Part shown: piece by piece, positions 21,953 to 33,987 of the stretch
How positions within the stretch are numbered: the first letter of the stretch is position 1
Layout of the letters: each line of letters opens with the position of its first letter
Assembly (NCBI GenBank): GCA_947069175.1
Contig: CAMTDV010000012.1
Location: 33,946,341 to 34,010,340, forward strand
Length of the DNA: 64,000 nucleotides
Reading direction: 5' to 3'
Source of the DNA: Scalesia atractyloides
Lineage: Eukaryota; Streptophyta; Magnoliopsida; Asterales; Asteraceae
The notes under the pieces: generated by a model
The model's input: only the letters and a program-made list of their open reading frames with translations
Told to the model about the DNA's origin: nothing
The model's database searches: none
Program-made: the position numbers and the translations under genes

Positions 21953-22963
21953 ATGGCTAAATAAAGTTTTATCGGTATACAGAACCAAACCTCAAAAGAT
22001 GGCTAACTCAAATGAGGCACAAAGTAGCCACCGGAATGTTGACTCTAACAAAGCCGAAAATAGAAATATTGATAATGACAATTTTCAAGCTCGCATTGAT
22101 GCGGTTGTTGAAAAGGCCATGGGGAAGGCCATAGAAAAGCTTAGAAGTCGAGTGCTACTTGCTATAGACCCTTATCTATTCCACCATCTTCAGCTCATAA
22201 GGAGAGCTCAGTTCACTCTTCAAATGCGAAGAGTGAACCAAAGAAACTGGAATTTGCTGATAGGACCCGTTCTCTTAAAGACGAATGTACCTACAAATAC
22301 TTTGTCTCCTGCAAAACCCCGAGACTTTAATGGAGAAAAAGGAGCTGTGGAAGCCTTAAAATGGCTAGATGAGATGGAGACAATCGTGGATATCAGCGGC
22401 TGTGCTGATAAGGATGTGGTCAAATATGTATCACAATCCTTTAAGGGCGATGCCCTAATCTGGTGGAAAGCCATGATCCAGTCTACAGGTAAAGTACACC
22501 TGTATAATTTAGGATGGTCCAAGTTTGTGGACCCCGTTAATGGAACTTACTGCCCACCATCATGAGGTGGAGAAATTAGAGACAGACTTTTTGTCTTTTC
22601 CATGAAAAACCTAGACTGTTGGAAGTACGTTTCTGACTTCAACTCCCTATCTAGGTTAGTTTCCTATCTGATCACCTCTAAAACCAAACGCATTGCGTGT
22701 TTTATTAAAGGTTTAGCTCCCGAGATAAAAGGAATGGTAAAGGCTGCTCAGCCTAGTACCTATAGGTCTGCTGTTGACCTATCCCTCTCCCTCACATTAG
22801 ATTTGGTGAGGCAGAAGTCAGTCAAGTCTGAGACTCCTAAAGGTTTAAAAAGAAAGGAAATTTTGGGTTCAAGAAGAACCAGCACAGGTCTGATGATAGA
22901 CCTTTGTGCAAAACCTGTAATCGCAGACATTGGGGTAATGCAATACCGATCCCCAGATTAAAC
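21953..22963 (+). pseudogene. Gypsy A gag remnant, truncated in the zinc-finger region
   Basis: The best start is 21953, aligned with B's gag start. A TAA follows after three codons, and a usable frame resumes by 21999 (MANSNEAQSSHRN). Capsid region: PRDFNGEKGAVEALKWLDEM, a retrotransposon-gag signature, is at about 22317-22376, with WWKAM near 22462-22476. A frameshift before 22602 leads to MKNLDCWKYVSDFNSLSRL and the RIACFIKGLAPEIKGM motif. The first zinc-binding Cys residues (CKTCNRRH) are reached, then B's LTR begins at 22964. The rest of gag was lost in the deletion at 37005. Gag forms the element's particle. Confidence 0.85.
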
Positions 22964-25900
22964 TGTCACACCCCGGATTTCCAACCGAAATCCATACACC
23001 GGTGGCCCGGGTTGGAGTATCGTGACGTCAGTTGATAACATCATTGTCAATTAAACACCGCAAAACGGAAGTCTTGGAGTAAATTACAATTACAAACCGA
23101 ATGTTCAAAAATACAAAATAATATACAAGCTTGTAATAGAAGATCCACATGCGGATCATAAAATGTACATGGAAAGAATACAAAACAGACTTTAGGCAGA
23201 TTTAGGATTTGCAAGATCCTCTATCCCTACCGAGCAGCTTCCAGCCTATTTCGTATTGTACCTGCATTTTAGCCTTTGGACGATACGTCAGCTTACGCTG
23301 GTAAATACACCCAACGGACTCATTTTGAAAACTTTAAAATGGTTTTAAGTGCAAAACGACACAAAATCTTTTATTAACTTCGGAAAGTTGACCTTGCAAC
23401 CTTGTATCAGATTCACATGTTTGTCAATACATACAGGGCCCAGTACAGAAACCGAGACATGATTAAATACACACCACTCAGGACTCACGAAGGAGTCATC
23501 CCCAACGTCTTGGGAACATTGCATATGAGCATCAAAAGGTGTATGCCTACTCCCTGTGCTAAGGTCGTGGCCAATAACTAATGTATTAAGCCAGGATATC
23601 CAGGACATGGTAATTTAACCCCCCGATGTTTAAGTTATCAAACAAACTGATTAAAACAAATATGCGGGTTTGCTAGCCACAAGTGGGCATTCGAGTGACC
23701 CCATTTTGGACCAAGCGGTAATAATTTACCGTATCTCAAGCCCGTATAAGTTGAGAGTATTTACCTGAGCTAGTCTTCTTCTTTTATTTTTAAATAACTC
23801 AGCCGTATACAAAAGTACCAAGTGCAGATAGCATTTACGAGCAAGGCTCTAGTCTGGATTATGGCATAAGCTAACCAATTATATACTAACGGTCTTTATT
23901 TATGTCACACACTTAGACCGAGTAGTGTACATGATCAAAACGTATAACGCTTGATGAAACGATGATTGGATAGAATGTAGTTTAAACCCGACAAAGTACT
24001 TGACTTGTAAAATATGGCTAAACTATAAACATTTTGGATTTTGAAACTAAAAAGACAAGGTTAAACCCGTTACTGTTAAATTCCGTAGAATAGTTACATA
24101 TACGTAACTGTGCGCATAATAGCGATATCGGTAACCAAATAAGTCATGGACAAGTTCTATATGCCATTATACTTTAATTAAGTTAAGATATCAGTAGGAT
24201 ATCAACTTGTATGCCCGTTAAGGTTCTAAAACGAAATTATGCCTCATAAGGGCATTTTGGTAATTTCATACCGTAATAAAGGAACTTGAATATAATTTAA
24301 TGTTATAGTCATAAGTATTCTGGAAAAATACTTTGTTTATGATATAATATCAGTATGATACCAAATATATGTGTAAATTATCTTTTATGACCAAACTATG
24401 CACCGAAGGGGCATTTTGGTCATTTTACACACAGTTTATAAATTATTTGGGATTCTGAGTTTTATAACATGTACCTACTGTAAATATTTTTAAAATAAGT
24501 TTTAAAATCAGTAGGTAACAAGTCTTGGTCAATAATATGGTTTAAAACCATACTATGCGCCGAAACGGCGCTTATATCGTAAAATGACGTTTTTAAGCGA
24601 TGTTTACGAAAAATGACATTAACGTTAGATTAAAATGTTTAAAACATGTTATTTAATATAACATATCAGTATGTAAATGATTTACCTTGAAAAGATTTGA
24701 TTAAAACCATTTTATAAGCCACAAGGGCTAAAACCGTCATTTATCTACATAGTTTAAGGACTTGTTTGAAAACTCAGTTTATAACTTGGTTTAACATCCA
24801 AATAATACTACTTATAATATTACATCAGTAGGAAACTCATTTTCAAGTTCATTACCATTTAAAACCTTGTTTTATGTAAAAAGGGCATTTTGGTCAAAGA
24901 TGGCATAATTATGGAACTTGCGCATAAACTTGGATTCTGATTATGATCTTTGTAATATAACCTCAGAGGGTTATCTACATTATATTATGATCATAATCAA
25001 CTTTAGATCAGTAAGTAACTAATCTAAATCGGGTCAGAATCGAAAGTCAAAGTAGAAGTCAAACTTTGCGACTTTCGGTTGCGAACCGACCCTAGAACTG
25101 AAATTGACGAGCCGACATTTCTTACATGTTCTAATAATTATTACCAACTTGTTTAAGTTTCAAAACAGGTTTCATAACATATATAAGATCAATTTATGAT
25201 TTTTCCAAAAATTGGTCTGTTTGACTTTTTATTTTCATAATCTTTGACCCGTCCATTGGTCTAGCAAACGTGATCTTCAGGAGGTGCCCTTTATAGGGAC
25301 TAACACATACCTTTTATGATCACTTAGCATGTTTATTTCGAACAATGGCTGGACCATAATGGTCTTAACCGAAAGTCAAAGCGTTTTACGAAAACGCTTG
25401 ACTTTTGGCTATAAAAGCCTATAAACGAAAATGCAAGAGCAAGGAACACTTACAAGAGGTTCCTACAATGCAAGAGAACTAATTTAGATGCTTCTTTCAG
25501 CTAAGAACTTCTAGAGGAGGGAGAAGAGTTATGATTTAGAAAGGTGCAAGTTCAAATGGTGAACTTGATCACCTATTAGGTGTTTAGGGGTGTAAGAAGA
25601 AGCTTACAAGTGTCCTAAAACGTGGTATAGCTGATTACAAGTCCATGGTTTCGAATTTAAATGGTTTTGGAGCTTTGCTTGGCTGCCAAACAATTTTCGG
25701 CGTCAACCTGTTCTCGCGGCCCGCGACCGCCTCAAGGCCACTTTAAAGTTTGACACTTTAGCCCCTTAACTTGTAAAAGCTTATAAAAACCTTTTTAAAC
25801 ACCTTTTTGGCACTTTTAGCCCTCCGTAGCCAATACTTGGCATACCCGGGATTATGCCCGGACATTGTCGAGCTCTTGGTTCGTAAAAGGTCACTCTAAG

Positions 25901-26314
25901 GTATAAATTAACATGTTGACGCTTTTAATCCCTCCATCATCCAACTTTCACATATTTAGAAAATTGAACCCTCTCGTCCAACAAATGGCACGTATGAGAG
26001 TTTAGGACTTCACAAAGGATCACTCAGAGGCTTATGATAAGCATGTTGATTCCAATGTCACTCAGAGGCTGGCATGTTGACATATCTGTCACTCAGAGGC
26101 TGGGCATGTTGACATATCAGTCACTCAGAGGCTGGGCATGTTGACATATCAGTCACTCAGTGGCTGTTATTTATGCATGTTGACATCGGACCGTCACTCA
26201 AAGGCTCTGTTTGAGCATGTTGACGCCTTTAGTCCTTACTAGTCTTTAATAGACTATATTTAAAATACAACACGTTTCACAATACTATTGGACACGATTT
26301 TATAGGATGTTACA
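22964..26314 (-). repeat. 3' LTR of B, complete (3.35 kb)
   Basis: In element orientation it runs TGTAACATCC...CGGGGTGTGACA. It holds the tandem array at 26015-26225 and, on the plus strand, six TCAGTA anchors at 24191, 24350, 24508, 24666, 24825 and 25018. The TATA box of the A copies is replaced by CACCTAATAGGTG near 25570. Confidence 0.9.
26015..26225. repeat. GTCACTCAGAGGCTGGGCATGT array in B 3' LTR
   Basis: Six or so copies of a ~36-bp unit (TCACTCAGAGGCTGGGCATG plus TTGACATATCAG), the reverse of the A array. The middle units are nearly identical, so they expanded after A and B diverged. The array is absent from B's right LTR because of the 37005 deletion. Confidence 0.85.
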
Positions 26315-26318
26315 TCCT

Positions 26319-26335
26319 CACCCCCTTAAAAAATC
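26319..26335 (-). other. Polypurine tract of B
   Basis: Minus strand TTTTTTAAGGGGGTGAGGA runs up to the LTR start TGTAACATCC. It follows the pol C-terminus with almost no untranslated gap. Confidence 0.8.
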
Positions 26336-27892
26336 TCGACCTCGAGATTTTATTCAAAAAGATGGGGTATTTTTGTCCCATAGTGGACTCAACCTCCCAT
26401 GTATATTCGGGACCTCTAAAAGCGTCCCACTTAACCTTTACTATAGGTATCATTTTTCTTCGGAGCTTCTTAACCTGTCGATCCTCGATCGAAATTGGTT
26501 TCTCAATGAACCTTAGGTTTTCATCTATCTGCACATCTTTGTGTGACATTGCTAGCGACTCATCGGCTACACATTTCTTAAGATTAGGTATGTGGAATAC
26601 ATCATGGATTCCACTAAGCTCCTCTGGAAACCTGAGCTTATAAGCTACAGTGCCGACACGTTCGATTATTTCGAAGGGTCATATATATCTAGGGCTTAAC
26701 TTGCCCTTCTTTCCAAAACGCATCACACCTTTCCAGGGTAATACTTTTAGCATGACTTTATCCCCTACTTGGAACTGAAGAGGTTTACGCCTCTTGTCAG
26801 CATAGCTTTTCTACCTATCCTTGGCAGTTTTGAGATGATCACGGATTTGCACAATCTTTTCTGTGGTCTCCAGGACAATCTCAGGTACTGATAGTTGGGC
26901 CTCCCCGACTTCTGCCAACATACCCCATACAAGGCCTCAAAAGGAGCAGCCTTGTTGCTTGTATGATAATTGTTATTGTAGGAGAATTCTATTAGGGGTA
27001 AGTGATCATCCCACTTCCACCTAAATCAATCACACATGCCCTAAGCATGTCTTCTAGTGTCTGGATAGTACGCTCACTTTGACCATCAGTCTGCGGATGG
27101 TAAGCCGTACTAAAGTTCAATCGTGTGCCTAAAGATTGCTGAAAACTTTTCCAAAAGTGAGATGTGTATCTAGTATCTCTATCAGATACAATAGATACCA
27201 GCACACCGTGTAGGGACAATATCCTGTCCACATATAATTAGCCAATTTATCTGAATTATACGTCTCTTTAATTGGTAACAAATGAGCTGACTTAGTCAGC
27301 CTATCCACTATGACCCAAATAGTGTCATTTCCACTTTTGGTCTTAGGTAACTTGGTAATCAAGTCCATAGTTACATTTCCCATTTCCAAGTGGGAATTTC
27401 AAGTTGTTGTAGAAGTCCTGACGGTTTCTGATGTTCGGCCTTAACTTGCGAACACGTCAGACACTTAGCTAGATAAGTGGTTATGGATTTCTTCAAACCC
27501 ATCCACCAATAATTCTTCTTCAAGTCTTGATACATCTTGTCACCTCCCGGGTGAACCGAGTACCTTGAATTGTGTGCTTCTTGGAGGATTAGATCTCTTA
27601 GTCCTCCAAAGATTGGAACCCAAATTCTATTATTAAATCTTAGGATCCCATCATTTCCACGCATTAATTGATCAACAGTTCCGCCTAATCCCTCATTAGG
27701 AATATTAGCCTCTGATAGGGCTTGTTTCTGCGCATCTAGTAGCTTCTCACTCAAGCTATTTCTGAGCTTAATGCTCTTGGCATTAATTCTAATAGGTTTA
27801 ACCTTTTCCTTGCTACTTAAGGCATCGGCAACTACATTTTCCTTGCCTGGATGGTAGCGAATCTCGCAATCATAATCGTTAAGCATTTCCAT
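26325..27892 (-). pseudogene. B integrase with H2C2 domain and chromodomain-like tail
   Basis: Reading right to left: [19 protein letters not shown]...[17 protein letters not shown] (H2C2 zinc domain, 27420-27560); [19 protein letters not shown] and [19 protein letters not shown] (catalytic Asp residues); [19 protein letters not shown] (Glu). The C-terminal part is at 26600-26990. The last frame, 26310-26549, ends with VKVKWDAFRGPEYTWEVES, a chromodomain-type aromatic and acidic pattern, then KYPIFLN. Chromodomains of this kind are thought to steer chromovirus integration to marked chromatin. Frame changes at about 26550, 26990, 27130 and 27371 break it. Confidence 0.88.
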
Positions 27893-28330
27893 CCACCGGC
27901 GTTGTCACATGTTCAATTCCTTCTGATTGAACAGATGTTGGAGACTTTTATGGTCTGTGTATATAACACACTCTGTGCCATACGGTCTCCACAGTTTTAG
28001 TGCAAATACAACGGCACCCAATTCCAAATCATGGGTGGGGTAATTCCTTTCATGCACCTTTAACTGCCGTGATGCATAGGCAATTACCTTGCCATTTTGC
28101 ATTAGCACACAGCCCATGCCAGTGTGCGAAGCATCACAATAGACAACAAAGTTCTCAACACCCTCGGGTAGAGATAACACAGGAGCGTTGCTCAATTTGT
28201 GTTTAAGAATCTCAAAAGATTCTTGTTGCTTTGGACCCCAATTACACCTAATAATCTTACGGGTCAAGGAAGTTAAAGGAGTGGCTATCCTTGAAAAGTT
28301 CTCAATGAACCTCCTATAATAACCAACCAA
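27893..28330 (-). pseudogene. B RNase H and RT-connection remnant
   Basis: The frame 27905-28330 (141 codons) starts [19 protein letters not shown], the RT-RNase H connection. It contains [20 protein letters not shown] (first Asp), [14 protein letters not shown] (Glu) and [19 protein letters not shown] (Asp), so the RNase H catalytic set is visible. The following conserved RRW is interrupted by a stop at 27904. Confidence 0.9.
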
Positions 28331-29235
28331 TCCTTAGAAACTACGAACCTCCGTTGGGGTCTTGGGCACTTCCCAATTCATTATGGCCTCAATTTTGGCG
28401 GGATCCACTTGGATACCACTCTCACTTACCATGTGTCCAAGGAATTGGACTTCTCTAAGCCAAAACTCGCATTTAGAGAACTTCGCATAAAGTTTCTCTT
28501 GTCTTAAGAGTTCTAGGATGCACCGAAGATGTTTCTCGTGATCATCTTGATTTCGAGAATAGATAAGTATGTCGTCAATGAAGACAATGACAAACTTATC
28601 TAAATACGGTTTGCAGACTCTATTCATGAGATCCATGAATACTGCCGGTGCATTTGTGAGCCCAAAAGGCATCACTAAGAATTCAAAATGACCATAGCGG
28701 GTCCTGAAGCCTGTCTTAGGAACATCTTCTAACCTTTAGTTGATGATATCCTGATCTCAAATCTATTTTAGAAAAGTAACTAGCTCCTTGAAGTTGGTCG
28801 AATAAATCATCGATCCTGGGGAGAGGATATCTATTCTTAATGGTTAGCTTGTTCAGCTCCCGGTAGTCGATGCACATTCGCATTAAACCGTCTTTCTTCT
28901 TTACAAACAGAATAGGAAGTGCCATGCACAAGAATTTAGTTAACAATGGTACGCGAAAGTATGAGAAATTTCCAGGTTGTCTCATCATCCCCATGTTGAA
29001 AGAATTTTCGTCTCGAAAATTTAGTTACTGTATCGTTAGGGAAAATTAATGGGATGAACACCCACACATGGAGATTGTAAGAGAAGGAGATCAAAGAGGA
29101 ACTAGGCTGGATAAAGCCCTTCTCCAAGAGTTCGTCCAATTGAACTCTTAGCTCATTCATTTCGGTTGGAGCTAGCCTATATGGAGCTCTAGCTATGGGT
29201 GTTGCTCCTGGTATGATATCTATTCTGAACTCCAC
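28331..29235 (-). pseudogene. B reverse transcriptase remnant
   Basis: [14 protein letters not shown] entry ([20 protein letters not shown]) at 29090-29190. [20 protein letters not shown] is at 28840-28915, and [14 protein letters not shown] holds the first catalytic Asp. [19 protein letters not shown] and [13 protein letters not shown] (intact DD pair, ~28580) lie in 28334-28675. An inserted or replaced stretch around 28936-29090 scrambles the frame between the first two blocks, and there is another frame change at about 28700. The catalytic residues survive but the frame does not. Confidence 0.9.
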
Positions 29236-29820
29236 TTGCCTATCTGGAGGTAGGCTTGGTAATCTTCAGGGAAAACATTGGAATATTTTGAGATGACTGG
29301 TAGGTCTTCCATGTTTGGCTTAGGCTCATTTATGGTAACTTGTGCCATGTAGATGACACAACCTCTCCTCAAACACTTGGATGCCTTAAATAACGACACC
29401 TTGTCTGGCAGTCCATAGTGTGAGTCTCCGGGGATGGTGATCATTTCACCAGATGGGTTTTAATTTCGATGAGCTTCTTATCGTAGGCAATGCGGGCTTG
29501 GTTATGAGATAACCAATCCATGCCTAAGACAACATCGAACCCCGCCAATTTCATTGGCAAAAGAGAGATAGGAATGGAATGATTCTTAATAGATATAGAG
29601 CATCCATCAAGAATGGAAGAAGCAGTTTCTAAGGTTCCATCGGCAAGTTCTATCTCATAGGTTTAATCTAGAGTTCTTATGGGTATATTTAATAGTTTAC
29701 TAAACTTATGATCAACAAAAGATCTATCTGCACCCGAATCAAAAAGAACTCTATCATAAATATCATTAATGGGGAAAGTACCTGTTATGACATTATTGTC
29801 ATTAACAGCTTCCTTAGCAG
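29236..29820 (-). pseudogene. B aspartic protease remnant
   Basis: VLFDSGADRSFVDHKFSKLL, with the DSG active site near 29727-29740, followed by the second half FDVVLGMDWLSHNQARI at about 29490-29530. A stop after the RTLD segment (~29665) and others near 29450 interrupt the frame. It matures Gag-Pol. Confidence 0.85.
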
Positions 29821-31023
29821 TCAGTCGAAAAGCGCCCGCGTTCCCCTTCTTAGCCTCTCCAGGCTTTGGATTATTATTCTTTGAATTGTTAGGGCAGTTA
29901 CTTGCAATGTGCCCTTTTTCATTGCAGATATAACATACGACATCCTTAGATCTTTACAATCTAGGGTCTTATGCCCTCTCCTTTTACAAATACCACAAGG
30001 CCTAGCTTGTGAATCAGGACTACATTGTCCCCCGTGTTTGCGGTTGCAAGTCTTGCAAAATGGCATTACAGCCGACTTGCCTTGGTTCCCTTTGAACCCA
30101 AATCTCCTTTATTTTTCTTATTAAACTTATGGGAGTTGTCATCTTCCCTCTTTCTTTTCCAGTCAGTTTCAGACTTTACTGACTTTTGCGTTACTAAGTC
30201 AATGGTGAGGGAGAGAGACAGGTCGACTGTAGACCTATATCATGTCCTTAATCTCGGGCGCTAATCCATTGATAAAACGCGCAATGCGTTTGGATTCTGG
30301 GGTGATTAGATAGGAAACTAACCTAGATAGGGAATTGAAATCGGAAACATACTTCCGACAGTCTAGGTTTTTCATTGATAGAGACAAGAAGTCTGTATCT
30401 ATTTTCTCCACCTCATGTGGTGGGCAGTACGTTTCCTTAATAAGGTTCACAAACTTGGACCATCCCAGATTATACAGGTATACTTTACATGTATACTAGA
30501 TCATGGCCTTCCACCATATTAGGGCATCGCCCTTGAAGGATTGTGATATGTACTTGACCACATCCTTATCAGCACAGCCGCTGATGTCTACTATGGTCTC
30601 CATCTCGTCCAGCCACTTTAGGGCTTCTACGGCTCCTTTTCCCCATTAAAGTCTCGGGGTTTACAGGATACAAAGTATTTGTAGGTGCATCCGTCTTTAA
30701 AAGAACGGGACCTATCAGCATAGTCTATCCTCTTAGGTTCACTCTTCGCATTTGATAAGTGAAAAGAGCTCTCCTTATGAGCTGACGATGGTGGAATAGA
30801 TAAGGGTCTAGAGCGAGTAGCACTCGACTCTCTAAGTCTTTCGATGGCCTTTCCCATGGCCTTTTCTACAGCCGCATCAATGCGAGCTTGAAAATTTTCA
30901 TTATTATCTATGGCTATATTTTCGGCGTCTTTGACGTTCCGATGGCTACTTTGTGCCTCATTAGAATTAACAATTCTTCAAAGCCTTGGTTCTATATACC
31001 AAATAAAATTTCTCTTAGCCATG
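29821..31023 (-). pseudogene. B gag remnant with two zinc knuckles
   Basis: The start aligned with A is the ATG at 31023-31021 (MAKRNFIWYIEP...), soon stopped. The capsid part includes PRDFNGEK (30645-30665) and the frame 30235-30450 (SLSMKNLDCRKYVSDFNSLS, RIARFINGLAPEIKDM). The zinc region has CKTCNRKHGGQC, then CGICKRRGHKTLDC at about 29955-29995, and CYICNEKGHIASNC at 29898-29940 in a shifted frame. Two CX2CX4HX4C knuckles plus an extra Cys-His cluster recur in F, so this is a shared gag design. Confidence 0.85.
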
Positions 31024-31199
31024 GTATAATAACCATATCGGCTTTTAAACATTGGATATAAGGAAATCCATGGCCTACACTAGTGTGATTAACATCACAA
31101 CTCTTACGCTTGATATAACTATATTTTGGCCTAGGTCTTAATAGGACCATCATAGACAAATTACAATCTGGACATGGTCCATTTATTATAGACAGGGGA

Positions 31200-31380
31200 C
31201 CACAATGTCACAATGTCATTGTCACATTTGACAATTTTTATAGCACATAGGCTTGTCACAAAGGACATCGAAATATGGCATATAGGCCTGTCACTAATGG
31301 ACATAGGATTTGGCACATAGGCATGTCACTAATGGACATAGGATATGACACATAGGCACTACATCACTAATGGAGGTTTA
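31200..31380. repeat. CACATAGGC...GTCACTAATGGACATA array in B leader
   Basis: Four degenerate copies, the reverse of the 21565-21735 array in A. Confidence 0.8.
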
Positions 31381-31454
31381 GTCACCGCACAGGTGATATT
31401 AGCTTGGATCAGGATAGATCACATAGCTATATAGAATAGATCATAACCGAAAGG

Positions 31455-32225
31455 GTAATACATCACTAATGGATGTTTTAATTATCATCGCACTGATGAT
31501 ATTAGCCGGGGTCGAACAGATCACAAGGGCTATTTAGCCGGGATCAAATAGATCACAAGGGTTATATAAAAATACATCTCTAATGGATGTTTAATCACCG
31601 CACTGGTGATATTAGCCGGGATCAAACAGATCACAAGGGCTATTTAGCCGGGATCAAATAGATCACAAGGGTTATATAAAATACATCTCTAATGGATGTT
31701 TAATCACCGCACTAGTGATATTAGCCGGGATCAAACTGATCACAAGGGCTATTTAGCCGGGATCAAATAGATCACAAGGGCTATTTAATCTGGATCGAAT
31801 AGATCACAAGGGTTATATAAAGTACACCTCTAATGGATGTTTAATCACCGCACTGGTAATATTAGCCGGGATCAAAACAGATCACTAGGGCTATTTAGCC
31901 GGGATCAAACAGATCACAAGGGCTATTTAACCGGGATCAAATAGATCACAAGGGTTATATAAAATACATCTCTAATGGATGTTTAATCACCGCACTGGTG
32001 ATATTAGCCGGGATCAAAACAGATCACAAGGGCTATTTAGCCGGGATCAAACAGATCACAAGGGCTATTTAACTGGGATCAAATAGATCACAAGGGTTAT
32101 ATTAAATACATCGCTAATGGATGTTTAATCACCGCACTGGTGATATTAACCGGGATTAAAATAGATCACAAGGGCTATTTAGCTGAGATCAAACAGATCA
32201 CAAGGGCTATTTCTAGGGTTAGGAC
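31455..32225. repeat. Six-copy 110-150 bp tandem array in B leader
   Basis: Units start with CTAATGGATGTTTAATCACC near 31467, 31575, 31690, 31830, 31975 and 32115. Each has one to three copies of an inner ~34-bp subunit (TTAGCCGGGATCAAACAGAT plus CACAAGGGCTAT), so unit length varies. A has only the ATCCATTAGTGATG part, so the inner subunit expanded in B. Confidence 0.9.
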
Positions 32226-32229
32226 ATAG

Positions 32230-32650
32230 TCCATTACCTTGAAGGTTAGTGTGATTCCTTAAGTCACACAACCATGAGTATGCACATTACTTGAATGTTA
32301 ACATAAGAGGACCTTAAAGGTTGATCAATAGTCCTAGTCGCATTGACCTTAATGACTTGGAGGCTTGAACTTAGTCCACCACCTCTAGATAGAAGGATAA
32401 CTTCCCTTAAATATCATGATAGAAGACCCTTCCGTTCTTAACTATCATTTATATATTTGGCCGAATATATGGTCTGTGCCACTCGGCAAATCAAAACCAT
32501 TAAGATCTTTTTGGAATTATATCGCAGAGCATAAATTTTGAGTAAAATCGAGACGCTCGTTTTCAAGAGATGATTTACATATATATATAATTCCAAATGT
32601 ACTTTATTAAATTTTGATTAGAAATTACAATACTAGAAAATGAAATAAAC
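32230..32650 (-). other. Conserved untranslated spacer in B leader
   Basis: Counterpart of 20833-21320 in A. No ORF or motif. Confidence 0.6.
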
Positions 32651-32652
32651 TT

Positions 32653-32725
32653 GTCCATGCAAGGACTTAAAGGAATAAAAATGTCCACACAGGGACTAAA
32701 GAAACAACAATGTCCTCGCAGGGAC
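32653..32725. repeat. Three GTCC...GGAC palindromes after the accessory ORF (B)
   Basis: GTCCATGCAAGGAC (32653), GTCCACACAGGGAC (32683) and GTCCTCGCAGGGAC (32712), spaced 30 and 29 bp. Spacing and position match A, although the inner bases differ. Confidence 0.8.
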
Positions 32726-32733
32726 TACATATA

Positions 32734-33817
32734 TTAGAAGAGACTTCCCTCGTCCTTCTTTCCCTTGACCAACTTTGAGAGTTTCTTGAAGAATTTATTC
32801 GTCTTCTTCGCCGTTTTCTCCGCCCATTGCTGCATTTCTTTCATCCTTTCTAAGGCCTCATTAATGGCCTCAACTGATGGCGGAGGTTGTGGCATAACCG
32901 GATACTGGTACCCATAAGTTGGATATCCAGTCGGTGGATAAGTAGGTGGGAAAGGAGACGGGTAAAGTGCATTGTGCATAATCGCTTGCATGTATGGTCT
33001 TGCGACCACGCTTGATAGTCTACCGGCTAGACGAGTTAAAAGGATCATATCCAGACGTGTCTGGGTACATGGGAATTGGGTTAGTATAACCCGTTGGTGG
33101 TGGTTGAACAACAGGTGTTGATGTTGGTTCCATTATAGGTGGAACATTAGAGGGTCCACCCATTTGTGGGTCCTCTTGAATTGTGGGGTAGGAGTTGGGC
33201 AAAGGTGGTAGCCATACCGACCTTTGTCCGGCACGTACCGACATACGTGCTCCACGCTTCCTCCTTGGTGGTTCAGGTGGTTGTTGAGGTTGGTCCAGGG
33301 GTTCCATGTGGACTTCTTCTTGAACAGGAGGAGGTTGGAGTGGTGAGAAGGAGTGTGGGCGAAAGTAAATTGGTTCCAGTATTGGTCCCACTCATTAGGA
33401 CCTTGGTAGGGCGATCCGGCATATGAGTTTGAATCGCTCGAAATTTCAATGGATGCACATTTGAACCCGACGGCGGCATCTCTGGGTCGGAGTCCTCGCC
33501 CATAGGGTGTGGTTGGTCCAACTGATTTTGATCGGCTGGAGGCGTGTTAAGATAATGGTTGGGGTTAAATTCTTCATGGTAGGAGTGATGAGAATTGGAA
33601 TGGTGAGAATGGTAGGAGTGGTGTGAGTGGTAAGAATTTTGGGAATGTGAGGTCGAGTGTCTATTAGAGACGAACGTCTCGCTAGTTGCCATGGAGACGA
33701 ATCTCCTGATTCTTGGTATGCATCTGAGTTATGAGGTTGAGGGGGAATGCGTCCCGATGGTCCTCCTCTCATTGGACCTTTTCCTTGTCCACTTTGTCCT
33801 CGTACACGTGGCGGCAT
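32734..33817 (-). pseudogene. Proline-rich accessory ORF upstream of gag (element B)
   Basis: The start MPPRVRGQSGQGKGPMRGG at 33817 is about 155 bp inside the primer site. The order matches A: Gly/Arg-rich head; His/Ser/Tyr-rich repeats (SYHSHHSYHSHHSNSHHSYH); MGEDSDPEMPPSGS; Pro/Gln/Glu block; RRKRGARMSVRAGQR; Tyr/Pro block (PPTYPPTGYPTYGYQYP); and a Lys-rich predicted coiled coil (LERMKEMQQ, KKTNKFFKKLSKLVKGKKDE). About 360 codons are spread over four frames, so it is a pseudogene. Basic and Tyr/Pro blocks are the best conserved parts between A and B. No domain recognised. Confidence 0.72.
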
Positions 33818-33972
33818 TTTCCTGTTAAAATGAATTAAAAAATACATACTAATAACTTAATAATGAAATGAGTAATCCTAGGTCAATGCCTAGACTCGGA
33901 AGTCTAAGAAATGTGCTCGTGTAAGTTTGAGACTAAACACAAAAGGCTAGTGTTTAATTCTCTCAAACGTTA

Positions 33973-33983
33973 GCTCTGTACCA
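33973..33983 (-). other. Primer binding site of B
   Basis: Minus strand TGGTACAGAGC, one base short of the standard TGGTATCAGAGC, next to the LTR that starts at 33988. Confidence 0.75.
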
Positions 33984-33987
33984 ACCC

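Noticed and set aside
31455..32225. CRISPR-like repeat array
   Set aside because: Repeats and the sequence between them are equally conserved and unit length varies. This is a nested tandem repeat in a plant retroelement leader with no cas genes.
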